The notes below the pieces were generated by a model. It made no database searches. It was given only the letters and a program-made list of their open reading frames with translations, and had not been told where the DNA came from. From Candidatus Altimarinota bacterium (lineage in GTDB: Bacteria > Patescibacteriota > Gracilibacteria > UM-FILTER-43-11), in NCBI GenBank assembly GCA_028281045.1, contig JANQKP010000006.1:124001-188000 (forward strand): 64,000 bases of DNA, given 5' to 3'. This document shows positions 19,901-27,800 of the stretch, piece after piece. Position numbers and translations under genes: made by a program. Positions within the stretch are counted from its first letter, which is position 1. Each line of letters begins with the position of its first letter.

Positions 19901-20587
19901 GCCGCCTTTACCCCGAACTATGAGCAACTGAATATTGTTGGTAAAGATGTGATTAAAGTACGCATCACAGAACTTGTACAAAAATCTATCGATGCGCTTG
20001 GAGCCAAGAACACCTTCTTCCAAAACTTCTCTGACTCTGGACTACTCACCATAGATACAGCAACCTTAGATGACTTTGAAGACATTATCCAAGAAGAAAG
20101 TCTAAAAGAAACCATTCTAGAGCTTCCGGAAATCAACACGTTGATTAACGGGCATAAAGAAACCTTTACACTTCAAATTTGGGAACCAGGGAATAGATCT
20201 GGAACCGTAGCAGAAATGGAAATCACTACAAATATCTTCGGAGAAGCAGAGCTTGAGCTCCTAGGCTTCACTACAGGCGTTTACGACTTTACTATTAAGC
20301 GCCCACAAGCGCTTAGAAAAGCATTAACAAGCATTCCAGCAAATACAGACACCTTGAACCTAGACTTCACCAGAGGCCTAGGACAAGCACGTGAAGCGTA
20401 TCTTAAGATTGGAGACTTCAACGATGATGGAGAGATCAATGCGCTCGACTTTGCAGCGGTAGCTGGAGTCGCTGGAGGAACCGATACTTCTGGGCTAGAT
20501 ATCTCAGATATCGATCTTTCTGGAGACGGTGAAATTAACCTCTCGGATTTCCTAGAGATCATACAAAACTGGGGATCAGACGAATAG
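13994..20587 (+). CDS. Giant secreted repeat protein with C-terminal dockerin-like module (paralogue 2)
   Basis: 2197-aa paralogue of the preceding gene, with the same architecture: TTG start (ATG 14018 possible), the shared segment YVAHIV in the signal helix, three T-E-x-G-(x)2-G-x-F units (near 693, 1015 and 1369), jelly-roll-like segments (D-F-E-S-Y, D-F-E-N-P), a Thr-rich linker, an FN3-like domain (about 1712-1815), a Cys-containing conserved region (D-P-F-T-C-A-G-A-T-D-W-V) and two Ca loops DFNDDGEINALDF and DLSGDGEINLSDF. The C-terminal ~370 residues are much more alike between the two genes than the rest, so this part probably does the same anchoring or sorting job in both. The 30-nt gap lacks a terminator, so the pair is probably one transcript. 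Its TAG stop touches the stop of the convergent RSH gene, with no intergenic base. Confidence 0.8.
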   Translation: MANKIKKSMNLGGIQKYVAHIVILAVLVISGLGMYLFNEDRNVPTASADSDTLVVDWTTQGDRFAFSDIDEIGYNNGKMYLKEILTTNTEYTFDGSMADPDIAFLTPTKFVIAFNDSTPGGGKAVIGDISGTTITYGSLYEFESNSVSSVDGPEVIAISSSSFVIVYEDRNDFKTRAIAGSVSGNVITFGTAAELHGNALTDNVVAAHIPPSGWVMNTIATTLWVLAPIDTPKVDINLSINGSDTLSVTGDSSDLNIALADTTASNNSEANILAAIQALGDVGGGVDYADFTVDVFGPWDTTAPGGAPFVASGTILPRFISAFSDDPYLYAKQGSVDGTTITVETELQTVDDNSAGSGDTKNLDMSHVYDTYTILTWINDDDNVSGSGDSVDAVSVYLGEGGAMFGSDARTVEVDDEDSSYDSAVTGLSNQRFIAIWEEDEDIKAKVGQIGVGAVITLGNEMTWSTSRPNENMSVVAIDDDKFVIQYEDDGDSDHGKFLMGETEAGGTQIDRFSERATFSATNTTESDIDSTYTLTKTATTTWAGTYRADLTDGKATVASESNTYPNTGPFAEITNYSELFNITNWDTLTETNAVTNGGEIRYQLSFDTAGTDYQYCNGGTVTDATLITHSSTASDWGACLSSLPQKPSNPNSNLKTKAILVSNATGFGSGTSTNAPQIEATNFGYTFDQPMRFMNAAYSADATSYELGTDTIYIQFEQTDADTTGGVDNVSVTLTNSTSGDSESVTLTETGATTGIFQGSITTAQGSATASNGTLEGSSGDTVKAINVTGLRSKVAIDDFENPAYTSFVTTFINGGWVDLVVFSSAVLVSPGSAPQFKHFEIPIDGTVQTRGSQLIRAAAETIDGSTVESLDFLSPFRSVNFKLNLSDVSALDATGNSTLFTIGATQVQSQNFNVVMQTSNKADTTNIGVGVSRYEIPTSDFSGNDTWDEFTIPLADFETIAPASAAEIEAVPLLMFMPITGTGVGNGNDLTWRIDDVNVGELFYQDTATLTTPQSVNITNNLFASISTIEAGTDIYFEVNDTSKDTTGGADTVDIIVQGTSSGDKETITLTETGGSTGLFRSSGIPTNNLTVSTEDGTLQLSLTDTVDARHLTTTTVLEDFESYVSSANMQASWPDAVISTTPAATLGTDNTNYLQKDIESATNILEVMANLKTITATDFTNKAVGIDINVDDPTLLGDAMIPGLGATSEPKIYIANSGTPAVYEFPNSDFTANTWHSFNIFIDEFTGSPDLSGINSIGLLAGAGNGAFQTPTTEVVDATDNGGNIEVGSTAGFAASGTVVIGNTDVATYTSTTGTSFEGVSGIANSNPISTGIYQTTKSGNDVTVKFDNFTISDFTTDTISSTAPPPLSITESDFSTAATTVLQGDSLYLRHEEPSRAGQGKVRIRVTSKDPGAAASSCLVATCDDELIDLTETGSSTGIFTGSMTTATAGTTRTHDNNTLEGVENDVVKAELVNYTRTATVGTFGNNLVDFGPIWTNCCGAATSASSIDDATDDFIDFHARKVVDDGGADPNVDGLALGHFAGSPYDFTDNGISFDARMSNPSALNATGANFGNNLGGTTFSNFTVVVINDNGGGPSDGAAHIELTSADFPAADTWYTFNAPQSAFTQTSGFSAIDWSDIDQIFFFVATGNSTTGADTNIDIDNVVMGAPLTTEVDSITFGAAAASGGSSAGGTTTTTDPETGAIIPLCSTADNVMNLTATIVTTSEGDVVDLTWDHSANIPTSIELKRGGKLDTTPGTMDSIMTFNNGDISYTDNTVSDGNVYHYAVVAKNSCGDITANAPVVQVTLPPALPLGIEIDMDVNITVKTSSASDNEIVDELKELIEDAKVEAKAKRAQFAMHRQNKPRLAGLLAATTAFEVNAAPPEIDPFTCAGATDWVLMNEGIDKVGSNGFQVEQFLRQHADAIVHRDFFCALGFQEADLEPFFDNAFFLREAVLHAWFSGGLAAFTPNYEQLNIVGKDVIKVRITELVQKSIDALGAKNTFFQNFSDSGLLTIDTATLDDFEDIIQEESLKETILELPEINTLINGHKETFTLQIWEPGNRSGTVAEMEITTNIFGEAELELLGFTTGVYDFTIKRPQALRKALTSIPANTDTLNLDFTRGLGQAREAYLKIGDFNDDGEINALDFAAVAGVAGGTDTSGLDISDIDLSGDGEINLSDFLEIIQNWGSDE

Positions 20588-22765
20588 TTAGCGCCCCATT
20601 TTCTTCACACTGATGATGCCATCGATCGCTTCTAGCTCGTCGATGATCTTCGTCAGCGTCTCAAGGCTATCTACGGCCGTATTAATTATCATAAATCCAT
20701 CCATACTTCCTTCTTTATTGATATTATCAATATCAATAATAGGTAATTCATTTTCTGCAAAAGCAGCCGCTACATCACGCAGCAGTCCAATGCGAGACTT
20801 ACGTGTAATTTCCAACGTGGCTTCATACTCTTTATGCTTCTTCACGTTCCAAGATGCCTTAATTAAACGGGCTGGATCGTTTCCTTTGTAGATCTTACAA
20901 GCCTTGTTATGAATCGTGATCCCACGACCTCTTGTAACGTATCCAATGACCTTATCTGGTGGCTTAGGGGCACAACACGTCGCAATGGTCGTTTTAAGCC
21001 CTTTTTCGCCTGTAATTAAGATCTCTGGGCGCTCTTCTAGCTCAATGGTTTCCTTAAGCACAGAATGCGTTATTTTTTCGTCCTGAATTGGTTTAATATA
21101 ACGCTCTGTAGGAATTACTTTTTTTACCACGGTGCTGGCATTCACAGAACCGTTTCCAATTTTTTCAACGAGCTGCTCTCTTTCCCGAAGCGATAGCTTT
21201 TTACCTTCATACGTTTTAAATACCGTAAATTTAGGATCTAATTCAGGTTGTCCAAAGCGTTTTAGCTGCGCATTAACCAGTTCTTTCCCCTCACGCATGG
21301 TTTTATCTTTATCTAGCGCGTTAAACCAGCTTTTAATAGCTGTTTTAGCGTGTGACGTGGTCACAAAAGACAGCCAATATCTATTAGGCTTAGGCTCATT
21401 CGTGGTGAGAATATCGACAACCTGTCCATTTTTTAAATTGTAGTCCAGCGGCACGATTTTCCCATTCACTTTAGCCCCCTTGCATTTATGACCTACCTCG
21501 GTGTGAATCGCGTAAGCAAAATCTACTGGCGTAGCGTTATAGGGCAGATCTTTAGCATCTCCATTCGGAGTAATAGCAAAGATCCGATCTTTAAACGTAT
21601 CTACTGAAAGCGAGTCTATAAATTCTTCATTACTTTGTAGATTTTCATGTAGATCTACTAGGTTTTGAATCCACCCAATCTTGTCTTCTGGCACAGCAAT
21701 ACTGCGACCTTTTTGTTCTTTATACTGCCAATGGGCAGCGATCCCGAATTTCGCAACTTCATCCATTTCTCGACTACGAATTTGGATTTCTATAGGGCGA
21801 TTATGCAGGCTAGGAACAATACCAACTACCGTGGTATGCAGACTTTGATACCCATTAGGTTTAGGATTGGCGATATAGTCTTTAAAACGACGCGAAAGCG
21901 GTGTGAAATGACGATGCACCACCCCTAAAGTTTGATAACAAGCAGCCTCATCTTCCACAATAATACGCATGGCAAGAACATCATAAAGTTCTTGTACATA
22001 GTTTTTATCTTTTCGCTTCAACTTCTTATAAATACTAAATGGATTTTTAACTCTTCCGGTGACGTCAGCTTGTACACCCGCCTTTCTCAGGTGCTTCATA
22101 AGCACTTTTTTACTCTCTTTAATGATGTTTTCTTGTTCTCCAGTATGCTCCGCTACTTCTTCGAAAATACGAGGAGAATCTATAGGATGGGCAAAGCGAA
22201 AACCAAGGTCATCTAGCTCATTTTTCATGCGATAAATACCCAGGCGCGCCGCAATAGGGGAATAAATATTAAGCGTTTCTTCAGCTATACGCTTTTGCTT
22301 ATCTTCACGCACATATTCAAGGGTACGCATATTGTGCAAACGGTCTGCAAGCTTGATTAAAATCACGCGAATGTCTTTGGCCATCGCAATAAACATCTTA
22401 CGCAGGTTTTCTATTTGTCTTTCTTTACCGGAATAGTACACCGTGCTTAGTTTTTCTAGGCCTTTGCAAAGCGGAATAACGCTTTCGCCAAAGGCTGCCC
22501 GAATTTCTTCTACACCTACTTCGGTATCTTCTAAAACATCGTGTAAAAGCGCGGTAATAATAGAGTCTTCGTCTGGTTTTAACGTCAGAAGAATCTTAGT
22601 TACCTCTAGTGGGTGGATGATATAAGGCTCCCCCGAAGATCTTTTCTGACCTTTGTGAGCTTCTTTAGCAAATTCATAGGCTTTTACCACCCTTTCCTCA
22701 TCTAAATTAGGCAAATATTTTTTTGCCTCTTTTATAATCCCGGCGATGGTGGCTTTTTTTGCCAT
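20588..22765 (-). CDS. RelA/SpoT-type (p)ppGpp synthetase/hydrolase
   Basis: 725 aa, full length for a long RSH protein. It makes or degrades the alarmone (p)ppGpp from ATP and GTP/GDP in the cytoplasm. The HD hydrolase domain is intact: His51, H75-D76 in ALLHDVLEDT, and D141/N145 in KLADRLHNM. The synthetase domain follows (GRVKNPFSIYKKLKRK, ELYDVLAMRII, GYQSLH, EIQIRS). Then come a TGS domain (about 390-450, DLPYNATPVDFAYAIHTEVG), a Cys-containing helical/zinc-finger-like part (TCCAPKPPDKVIGYVTRGRG) and a C-terminal ACT domain. Both catalytic halves look competent, so a bifunctional Rel enzyme is likely. Its stop abuts that of the dockerin giant. A second HD protein at 57948 may share the hydrolase role. 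Confidence 0.95.
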   Translation of the reverse strand: MAKKATIAGIIKEAKKYLPNLDEERVVKAYEFAKEAHKGQKRSSGEPYIIHPLEVTKILLTLKPDEDSIITALLHDVLEDTEVGVEEIRAAFGESVIPLCKGLEKLSTVYYSGKERQIENLRKMFIAMAKDIRVILIKLADRLHNMRTLEYVREDKQKRIAEETLNIYSPIAARLGIYRMKNELDDLGFRFAHPIDSPRIFEEVAEHTGEQENIIKESKKVLMKHLRKAGVQADVTGRVKNPFSIYKKLKRKDKNYVQELYDVLAMRIIVEDEAACYQTLGVVHRHFTPLSRRFKDYIANPKPNGYQSLHTTVVGIVPSLHNRPIEIQIRSREMDEVAKFGIAAHWQYKEQKGRSIAVPEDKIGWIQNLVDLHENLQSNEEFIDSLSVDTFKDRIFAITPNGDAKDLPYNATPVDFAYAIHTEVGHKCKGAKVNGKIVPLDYNLKNGQVVDILTTNEPKPNRYWLSFVTTSHAKTAIKSWFNALDKDKTMREGKELVNAQLKRFGQPELDPKFTVFKTYEGKKLSLREREQLVEKIGNGSVNASTVVKKVIPTERYIKPIQDEKITHSVLKETIELEERPEILITGEKGLKTTIATCCAPKPPDKVIGYVTRGRGITIHNKACKIYKGNDPARLIKASWNVKKHKEYEATLEITRKSRIGLLRDVAAAFAENELPIIDIDNINKEGSMDGFMIINTAVDSLETLTKIIDELEAIDGIISVKKMGR

Positions 22766-22872
22766 AAAATAAGCAACTTTATAATTTATAAAGAATAAAG
22801 AAACTCTACTCTATTTTTTTGCTTTTGGCAAACAAATAAGCTAGTTTAAGCCTTCGGTTTTTAAGCCCCCCT

Positions 22873-22881
22873 TGGTATAGT
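22873..22881 (+). promoter_or_regulatory. Extended -10 promoter of gpmI (TGG-TATAGT)
   Basis: TGG-TATAGT lies 21 nt before the gpmI ATG. Its spacing to the start predicts a leader of roughly 15 nt. No ribosome-binding sequence is seen. Confidence 0.6.
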
Positions 22882-22902
22882 GAAAACAACGTAAAAATAA
22901 AT

Positions 22903-24411
22903 ATGTCTAAAAAAGTCCTTCTTACGATACTCGACGGCTTCGGTGAAGATGCCCCTGGTCCCGGTAATGCGATAACCACTGCAAATACGCCTAATTTAGA
23001 TAGGCTGCGCGCAGAATATCCGCATGGAGTGCTGCAAGCTGCCGGCGAAGCAGTGGGGCTTGTTGAAGGATCTATGGGAAGTAGTGAAGTAGGACACTTT
23101 ACTATGGGCGCAGGCCGCATTGTTCCCCAATTTTTACTGGCGATTAATAACGCCATTAAAGATGAATCTTTCTTTGAAAAGAAACCGTTTTTAGATGCTT
23201 TTGATTACGTAAGAAAAACCGGGAAAAAGCTGCATTTAATGGGGATGATTTCCGACAAAGGCGTGCACAGCCACCTGGCTCACATGATGGCGCTGGCTCT
23301 TTTTGCAAAAGAATCTGATGTAGAAAAAATCTACATTCACGCCATTGCCGATGGCCGTGATGTAGAAGAGCGTAGCGTTAAAAAATACCTAAAACAGTTG
23401 CAGAATCACCTGGATGAATTCGATTGTGGTGAAATTGCGACTTTAGTAGGTCGCTATTTCACCATGGATAGAGATAAAAACTGGGATAGAGTCCAAAAAG
23501 GGTACAATCTCATGACCAAAGGAGAAGGAGATAAGTTCCCAAATGCAGAAGAGGCAGTAGATCATCATTACGCGCAGAGCGATACTCTTACAGATTATTA
23601 TATTCCACCGATCATTATTAATAATGAAGGCCTTATAGAATCTGGAGATGCTGTGATTTTCACCAATTTCAGAACAGATCGCACGCGACAAATTACAAGT
23701 GCTTTTGTAGACCCAGATTTTAAAGAGTTTGAACGAAATGTAAGCGATATTCATTTTGTCTGCATGAGTCCATATAGCGACATCGCGCCGGTTGTTTTTC
23801 CTATGGAAGCACCTAAGAATAATCTCGCCGAATGGCTTAGCACCAATAAAGTGCCACAACTTAGAGTGGCGGAAACAGAAAAGTACGCGCATGTGACTTT
23901 TTTCTTCAATTCGCAGGTGGAACATCACAAAGAAGGAGAAGATAGAGTGCTTGTTCCAAGCCCCAAGGTGCCAAGCTACGCGGAAAAGCCAGAAATGTCT
24001 GCGCCAGAGGTGACCACAGAGGTTATAAATGCGTTAAATGAGCAAAAACATACCGTGATTATTGTTAATTATGCCAACCTAGATTTAGTTGGACATAGTG
24101 GCGACTTTGATGCCACCGTTAAGGCGGTAGAATGCATAGATGAGCAGCTTGGAAAACTGCACGAAGAAGCCATGAAAAATGGCTACACGCTACTAATAAC
24201 GGGAGATCATGGAAACGCAGAAGATATGCTTTATGCTGATGGGGCTCAGAAACCTGCGCATAGCGAAAATCACGTACTGCTTTTAGTGGCAGACCCAGAA
24301 AAAAGCATAAAAGAGGTGAAAGATGGTGGTCTAAAAGATGTAGCGCCAACGGTACTTAAGCTTATAGATCTAGAAGCTCCTCCAGAAATGACAGGTAACC
24401 CCCTTATTTAA
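22903..24411 (+). CDS. gpmI: Cofactor-independent phosphoglycerate mutase
   Basis: 502 aa, close to the ~510 usual for iPGM. It interconverts 3- and 2-phosphoglycerate in glycolysis using two Mn ions and a phosphoserine intermediate. Metal ligand Asp11 sits in the opening LLTILDGFG. The catalytic Ser is Ser61 in GSMGSSEVGH. Substrate- and metal-binding motifs follow (HAIADGRDV, FTNFRTDRTRQ, NYANLDLVGHSGD, ITGDHGNAEDM). The gene runs divergently from the RSH gene and overlaps by 1 nt (TAATG) with a small membrane-protein gene, so the two are translationally coupled. Confidence 0.97.
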   Translation: MSKKVLLTILDGFGEDAPGPGNAITTANTPNLDRLRAEYPHGVLQAAGEAVGLVEGSMGSSEVGHFTMGAGRIVPQFLLAINNAIKDESFFEKKPFLDAFDYVRKTGKKLHLMGMISDKGVHSHLAHMMALALFAKESDVEKIYIHAIADGRDVEERSVKKYLKQLQNHLDEFDCGEIATLVGRYFTMDRDKNWDRVQKGYNLMTKGEGDKFPNAEEAVDHHYAQSDTLTDYYIPPIIINNEGLIESGDAVIFTNFRTDRTRQITSAFVDPDFKEFERNVSDIHFVCMSPYSDIAPVVFPMEAPKNNLAEWLSTNKVPQLRVAETEKYAHVTFFFNSQVEHHKEGEDRVLVPSPKVPSYAEKPEMSAPEVTTEVINALNEQKHTVIIVNYANLDLVGHSGDFDATVKAVECIDEQLGKLHEEAMKNGYTLLITGDHGNAEDMLYADGAQKPAHSENHVLLLVADPEKSIKEVKDGGLKDVAPTVLKLIDLEAPPEMTGNPLI

Positions 24412-24665
24412 TGAAAATAAAAGAGAAAAAAGTCGCCATAGCAGGTTTTATATTCGGGCTCATCGCCCCTGTATTTGGACTTTTCTTTGGCCTTCAGGTC
24501 TCTCCAACCCTTGGCAACATTTTCACCTTTCCGTGGATTATAATTGCCATGCTTACAGACTCTGCTTTTGGCTACTGGATGGGTGTCACAAGATGGATTG
24601 CCTTTGTTTTCTCAGGGCTTGTATGGAGCTTAATTTTCCTAGGCATTCATAAGATTAAAAAATAA
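24411..24665 (+). CDS. Small two-helix membrane protein of unknown function
   Basis: 84 aa beginning at the ATG that overlaps the gpmI stop. After a charged N-terminus (MKIKEKKVA) there are hydrophobic stretches at about 8-30 and 35-55, and a third at about 60-78, ending in a basic tail, so two or three membrane helices are likely. I do not recognise the family. Translational coupling to gpmI shows co-expression, but glycolysis gives no clear role for it. Two A/T-tract hairpins that look like terminators follow. Confidence 0.6.
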   Translation: MKIKEKKVAIAGFIFGLIAPVFGLFFGLQVSPTLGNIFTFPWIIIAMLTDSAFGYWMGVTRWIAFVFSGLVWSLIFLGIHKIKK

Positions 24666-24679
24666 ATTTTAAATAGCAC

Positions 24680-24700
24680 AACTCTAAAAATAGAGTTTTC
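24680..24700 (+). terminator. Hairpin with T-tract after the gpmI operon
   Basis: AACTCT/AGAGTT stem with a 6-nt A-rich loop followed by TTTT. It is weaker than the next hairpin. Confidence 0.5.
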
Positions 24701-24707
24701 GTTTAAT

Positions 24708-24779
24708 TTAAGCCATTTTTTGCGGTTTTTCATTTTTTAGAAAAAACCGCATTTTTTGGCTTTATTAAGCCATTTTTTG
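24708..24779. repeat. 15-bp direct repeat flanking the terminator hairpin
   Basis: TTAAGCCATTTTTTG occurs exactly at 24708-24722 and again at 24765-24779, one copy on each side of the GCGG/CCGC hairpin. It may reflect duplication of terminator-like sequence. Confidence 0.7.
24722..24757 (+). terminator. Second terminator of the gpmI operon inside a nested repeat
   Basis: GCGGTTTTT pairs with AAAAACCGC around a 10-nt loop and is followed by ATTTTTT. The hairpin is itself flanked by AAGCCA and TGGCTT, which can extend it. It isolates the giant operon from gpmI. Confidence 0.75.
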
Positions 24780-24805
24780 TTTGCCAGCGTGTCTAACGTT
24801 ATTTT

Positions 24806-24833
24806 TAGCCTAAATTTTTTGTGATTTAGGCTA
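24806..24833. promoter_or_regulatory. Perfect 10-bp inverted repeat upstream of the giant operon
   Basis: TAGCCTAAAT and ATTTAGGCTA are separated by 8 nt and lie about 50 nt upstream of the 4246-aa gene. There is no T-run after it, so it is either a protein-binding operator or a 5' structural element rather than a terminator. Confidence 0.55.
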
Positions 24834-24882
24834 CTTATTTCCCAGTCTCTACCACTGGTAAAAACGGCTTATTTTTGCTAAA

Positions 24883-27800
24883 ATGTGCGCAAATAGTCCA
24901 AAGGGCTCAAAAACAAAAAAACAAAAACCAAAAAACATCCCAAACTTTAAGCGCTTCACCGCAGGTATGCTTGCTGCTGTAATGCTGGTCAACCAGCTAC
25001 AGTTTTTTGCACTTGAGAGCCTTTTATATACGCGCGCGCACGCGCAAGGGATTCCAGAGGCGCAGGCCCAGGAAAATGAAGGCGATGAACTAGGGCTTAT
25101 TGCGGTACTTGTAGATGAGCGCCTTATTGACGACTCTCGTCAGTACACCACAGACGGTAGTACAAATACCTTAACCGAACATGTGTTTGCCTTTGCCCAG
25201 AACATGCAAGACCGGGTGGCGCATAGTAAGGCTATGGTGATTCCAGTGGGGGCAAATGAAGATCCGTACAAGATCATGGTGGTGCTAGAGCGCCTGTACT
25301 ACGAAGGCTTAGATAGTGATTTACTAGATCGATCGACGTTCAACGACGATAGTCTTAAGGAAGATGACAATAAGCTCCTAGGAGTTGTACTGGTGGGAGA
25401 CATTCCACTTCCTGTCGTTTCCGATGGGGCAGAAAGCTTCCCAAGTATTTATCCGTATACGGATTTCTACCGAAAATCTTACGTGTACAACCACGATACC
25501 GAGCTCTTTGAGAAAAATCCTCAGGCGAAAAATGAAAATCCTGAGATTTGGCATGGGGTGATTCGGGGAAGTAAGCTGGGAACTGCAGGCCGCCAGCAAA
25601 TAGCCGATTATTTCTACAAAAACAACGAATACTCTAGGGGAAATGCAGATTATGCAGACTTCCAAGAGCGTTTGCTTTATGTGAATTTACCCGCAGAAGA
25701 AAGCCGCTTAAACGTAAACGATTACAACAACTACAACCATTCGGTGCTTTATGCAGAAGAAATGGCGTACCAGAGGTACAACAAGGATCTGCTCAAGCAT
25801 TTGATGCGCCAAATTGAAGCCGAAGGCGGCCAAGCACCACTGCAAGATTCTGTGATTGATGACATGGCCGATATTCACACAGAGCCTATTTTCCAAAAGT
25901 ATTCCAGCACCTTTGCAGGAGCTTTTGAAAGTTACCTAGGAAGATTAAACCGTACTATGGCCACCACCGGGAGGTGGAGCGAAACCGAATACGATAGTCT
26001 GCCAAGTCTCATCACTATGCGTGATGAGTTTATGCGTACATATTTACTCACTAAAAATTCAGAACTTGAAGCTGAAATTAGAGAGGCGATTGAAGCAGTT
26101 AATCAGCCGTTGAAAGCGATCGATGAAGCCTTTCTTACGGTAGAGGCAGCGTACACGGCGCGTTGCGCGCAAGATCCAAGAGATAATAATCCAACTTGTT
26201 GTGAAAATGCAGGCCTTGGCCTGGGAGTGATTGTAGATTGTAAAAACAGAACGGCTAGCAAAACACATAAATTCGAAACCTGGCTCGCCGGTGAAAAAAT
26301 CTCTGAGATGACCGAAGCCGACCAGTGTGGAATGATTCGCGGACAACAAGGTGATGAAGCCAATATTTTAGAAAACAACAGTAAAATCACCCAGTGTAAC
26401 CGGGTATATAACCCAAATACTGCGGTGGTTCCAGATAACAAAAAAGGAGACCCTAAGAGGGAGAAAGAATACGAAGAATACGCCGGATGTACTGGGAACA
26501 ATGCCTTTGATCTAGTGCTTCCAGAGATTGGAGTCTTTGGGCCAGACCAGTGTATTGAAGACCAAGCGGTACTCCCACTTTATGACCCTGTGGGATGTAG
26601 AGAGCTAGATGAAGAAATCTTCACCACCAACGCCCAGTGTGATCCAGCGCGCATGGTTTATCGTCATGAAGACGATAACCCTAAAAAAGCTAACGACAAC
26701 GATAACCCGTTTAATAATCAAAACGGAGTAAATCTAGATGTGCATAGTCACGATTACAAACCAACCCTAACAGAGGTAATCACCGTGATGTATAGCAATT
26801 ATCTAAGCCAGGGACTTATTACAGAACCTGTGTCTACGCCACATGAAAGAGCTACCGCTGTACTTCGTATTCTGGCTACTACTGGTGGGAACTTTATCTA
26901 CTCTCCAGCCGCTGGATTTGAAGTAGTCGTTTCTTTAGGCACCGGATTCAATGACTTAACCGGAGTTATAGAGCACACAGAACCGAAATTAGAAACTTTA
27001 ACCGCTATTCGCGGTTCGCAAATTACACCAGATACGCCAGCAGATGCTATTCGTTATATCGAATTCAACGGGGCTAGTGCAAATCAGGTGTATGAATATC
27101 CAAATCTGTTCCGCATTGCAGGAGAAACCGAAGATGAAGTAGGGGCAAATCTCCTCACTATGATTCAGGAAAAAGATGAGGAACTAAATGAAAAACTAGG
27201 CACAAATGCCAATATTATCGCTAGATTCTTCTTAGAGAATCCAGAAGCGATAGATCCTATTTTCTGGAATCAGCTGACCATAGACCAGAAGCATGAAATG
27301 GCCTTAAGAGGATACCTGGATGGCAGTAGAGAACTCCCTACCTTCACAGCCACTATGCCACAAGCAAGACCAGCAAATGGTTATGAAGCGATGCATATTC
27401 AAGCCAGTGGAAATGCAAAAGGATTCAACTATGGAATCAATGCCGCGATGGCAGAGCAAGCAACTTCTGAAGACCCTGAAGCTGCGCTTGCTGCAGAAGC
27501 TATTGAAAAAACTCAGACTGAAAAGGCTGAAGCGGAGGAAGAGGAACAAAGAGACGACAAATTATTTAACTACAAGTGTGGAGACCCAAGTGGGGTAGAG
27601 ATTTGGGAATGGTTCCCTGCGATTCAATGTTGGATTCAAGAAGAAATCATTCCACTACCAGAAACCTTTGGGTTAAACACTTCTTGTGGGCTTCCGCCGG
27701 CTTTCCTCGAAGAAGCTGAAGCAGAAGAGGAAGAGGCCCCTAGTCTAAGCACGCCTGTAGCGGCCGGAACAACCTTTGAATCTGGGGGAACAGAACCTCT

